Shown here: piece after piece, positions 62,936 to 64,000 of the stretch
Position numbering within the stretch: position 1 is the stretch's first letter
How the letters are laid out: every line of letters starts with the position of its first letter
Notes under the pieces: model-generated
Told to the model about the DNA's origin: nothing
Database searches by the model: none
The model's input: the letters and a program-made list of their open reading frames with translations, nothing else
NCBI GenBank assembly: GCA_024103005.1
Contig: JAGFJA010000049.1
Coordinates: forward strand, 19,539 to 83,538
DNA: 64,000 nt
Direction: 5' to 3'
Source of the DNA: Saprospiraceae bacterium
GTDB taxonomy: Bacteria; Bacteroidota; Bacteroidia; Chitinophagales; Saprospiraceae
Position numbers and translations under genes: made by a program

Positions 62936-63832
62936 ATGCCTTCTAAACAAGAAAAAAGAGAAGTTGTAAACAGTACAAAAGGATTCAGTTCAAGCCTGTT
63001 TGTTCATAGTTTATTGATTTTAATCGGAATATCTCCATTGGCTACTTTTAAAGCTCCTATATGGGAAGAAGAGCAGCCGGGAATGGAAGTAGCTCTCGGT
63101 TTTCCGGATGAAGGCCAGGGCAATGATGAACCCACACCTGGCAATAACGAGCCGGGAGGGTTGCCTCCGGCAGATCATTCTACGGCACAAGCCTCCACTT
63201 CTCCCCCACCTGCTACGACTGCCCCTTCCAACACCGCACCGGCAACGGAACCTATGGTTACTAACGATAATAGTGAATCTGTAGATGTAGAAGCTGCCAA
63301 TGAAGCCAAAAGAAGAAAGGCTGAACAAGAACAAATAGAAGCAGAACAAAGAAGGCGTGATGAGTTGATTGCTGAAGCAAACCGCAAGGCTGAAGCTGAA
63401 AGAAAAGCCAGAGAAGCACAATATAATGCATCAAAAGGTAAGTATGGCGGTCTTTTAAAAGGAAGTGGCTCAGGTAGAGGGAATACCGGTAAGGCCGGAA
63501 ATCAGGGCGACCCGAATGGTGATCCCAATGCTAAAAATCTGGAAGGAATCCATACAGGTAAAGGACGTATAGGAGGCGGATTGGGTAACAGAGGAGTTGT
63601 ATCAGAGCCTAAAATCACTGATAACAGTCAGAAAGAAGGTCGTGTCATCATCAAAGTTTGTGTAAACGGGGATGGCAATGTCATCAGTGCGGAATTTACA
63701 CAGAAAGGATCAACTACTCAGGATCCTACTTTGGTAAATATTGCAAAGCGAAATGCGAGGAAATTTAAGTTCACGCCTTCAGAAGCATCCCAACAATGCG
63801 GAACCATTACCTATGATTTCAAGCTGCAATAA
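62936..63832 (+). CDS. TonB-like energy transducer
   Basis: 298 residues. A cytoplasmic head and one membrane helix (about 22-40; LFVHSLLILIGISPLATF), a Pro/Thr/Ala-rich periplasmic linker (about 60-105), a basic coiled-coil stretch (EQEQIEAEQRRRDELIAEAN) and a Gly-rich region, and a C-terminal TonB-type domain (about 232-298; RVIIKVCVNGDGNVISAEFT). It would couple the proton motive force to outer-membrane receptors; ExbB/ExbD genes are not in the window. The C-terminal domain is short but full. Confidence 0.8.
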   Translation: MPSKQEKREVVNSTKGFSSSLFVHSLLILIGISPLATFKAPIWEEEQPGMEVALGFPDEGQGNDEPTPGNNEPGGLPPADHSTAQASTSPPPATTAPSNTAPATEPMVTNDNSESVDVEAANEAKRRKAEQEQIEAEQRRRDELIAEANRKAEAERKAREAQYNASKGKYGGLLKGSGSGRGNTGKAGNQGDPNGDPNAKNLEGIHTGKGRIGGGLGNRGVVSEPKITDNSQKEGRVIIKVCVNGDGNVISAEFTQKGSTTQDPTLVNIAKRNARKFKFTPSEASQQCGTITYDFKLQ

Positions 63833-63920
63833 TCCTTTATTAAAAAATCTATAATACAAAAGGGATTTGAATGAAGTAGTATTTCATAAACTGTGTAAGT
63901 TGAAAAGTTATTCTGGAAAT

Positions 63921-63949
63921 TTTTTGAACTTCCCCAAAAAGTTCAAAAA
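63921..63949. terminator. Hairpin after the TonB-like gene
   Basis: TTTTTGAACTT (63921-63931) pairs perfectly with AAGTTCAAAAA (63939-63949), loop CCCCAAA. AT-rich stem and no long T run, so a weak terminator or another element. The rest of 63833-64000 holds no gene. Confidence 0.5.
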
Positions 63950-64000
63950 TATTTACGGAAATAACTTTTTTATTAACTTTAAAAATTTATACAGTAATGA

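Overview
The window looks like a chromosomal segment of a Bacteroidota bacterium, probably of the Saprospiria/Chitinophagia side. The grounds are: two very large secreted proteins with C-terminal type IX secretion sorting tails, repeated matches to the Bacteroidota -7 promoter element TAnnTTTG, absence of Shine-Dalgarno sequences, an OstA-like LPS-export protein, a KDO-phosphate phosphatase (so a Gram-negative envelope), and family choices typical of that phylum (DUF2085, DUF2911, head-GIN/DUF2807, FadN/FadA order, an ECF sigma/anti-sigma pair). The genus assignment is an inference; no rRNA or tRNA gene is present to test it.

Layout. 1-7.3 kb: end of a helix-hairpin-helix protein, then a long minus-strand series (TlpA-like lipoprotein and SDR; a hypothetical protein; Maf, UbiA-type prenyltransferase, KdsC, IscX, 2Fe-2S ferredoxin; DUF2085 protein with a broken small membrane gene behind it). 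7.3-16.8 kb: an AT-rich gap with a perfect 12-bp inverted repeat, a double CbbX/SpoVK-type AAA+ ATPase with a duplicated N-terminal domain, MgtC, a Cys/Met-metabolism PLP enzyme, TyrRS, an FtsX/LolC-type permease and an HEXXH protein. 16.7-36.7 kb: mostly housekeeping (RluD, second PLP enzyme, nucleotidyltransferase, two ABC-F proteins, RpiA, DUF2911, cytochrome c, AnmK, an epimerase-like reductase, LigA, PheS, OstA-like, FAD oxidoreductase, GlnRS). 36.7-46 kb: the accessory part, with a gap holding a possible tiny hydrophobic gene, an M60 peptidase and CotH-family protein pair, a block of degenerate interspersed repeats, an AT-rich lipoprotein/membrane-protein pair and simple-sequence repeats. 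44.5-50.3 kb: a PIG-L deacetylase, a previously easy-to-miss 38-residue membrane protein and a sodium:solute symporter linked by ATGA overlaps, divergent from a GH47-fold lipoprotein whose catalytic residues appear to be replaced. 50.4-64 kb: hypothetical protein, MscL, an ECF-sigma/anti-sigma/adhesin-barrel operon, lipoprotein plus nucleoside phosphorylase, YchF, tryptophan 2,3-dioxygenase, thiolase plus FadN-like beta-oxidation enzyme, and a TonB-like protein.

How the parts work together. Envelope building is represented by KdsC (KDO), OstA-like (LPS export), AnmK (peptidoglycan recycling), MscL, TonB and the sigma-regulated barrel protein. Secreted carbohydrate or glycoprotein handling may be represented by M60, CotH, PIG-L/symporter and the GH47-fold protein, but no substrate can be read from the sequence. 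I found no CRISPR array, integrase, transposase, phage module or recognisable defence system. The most unusual items are the degenerate GH47 homolog, the double AAA+ ATPase with its upstream hairpin, the two tiny membrane genes (one intact and translationally coupled, one frameshifted), the composite dispersed repeat, and the lipoprotein pair behind a tetranucleotide tract.
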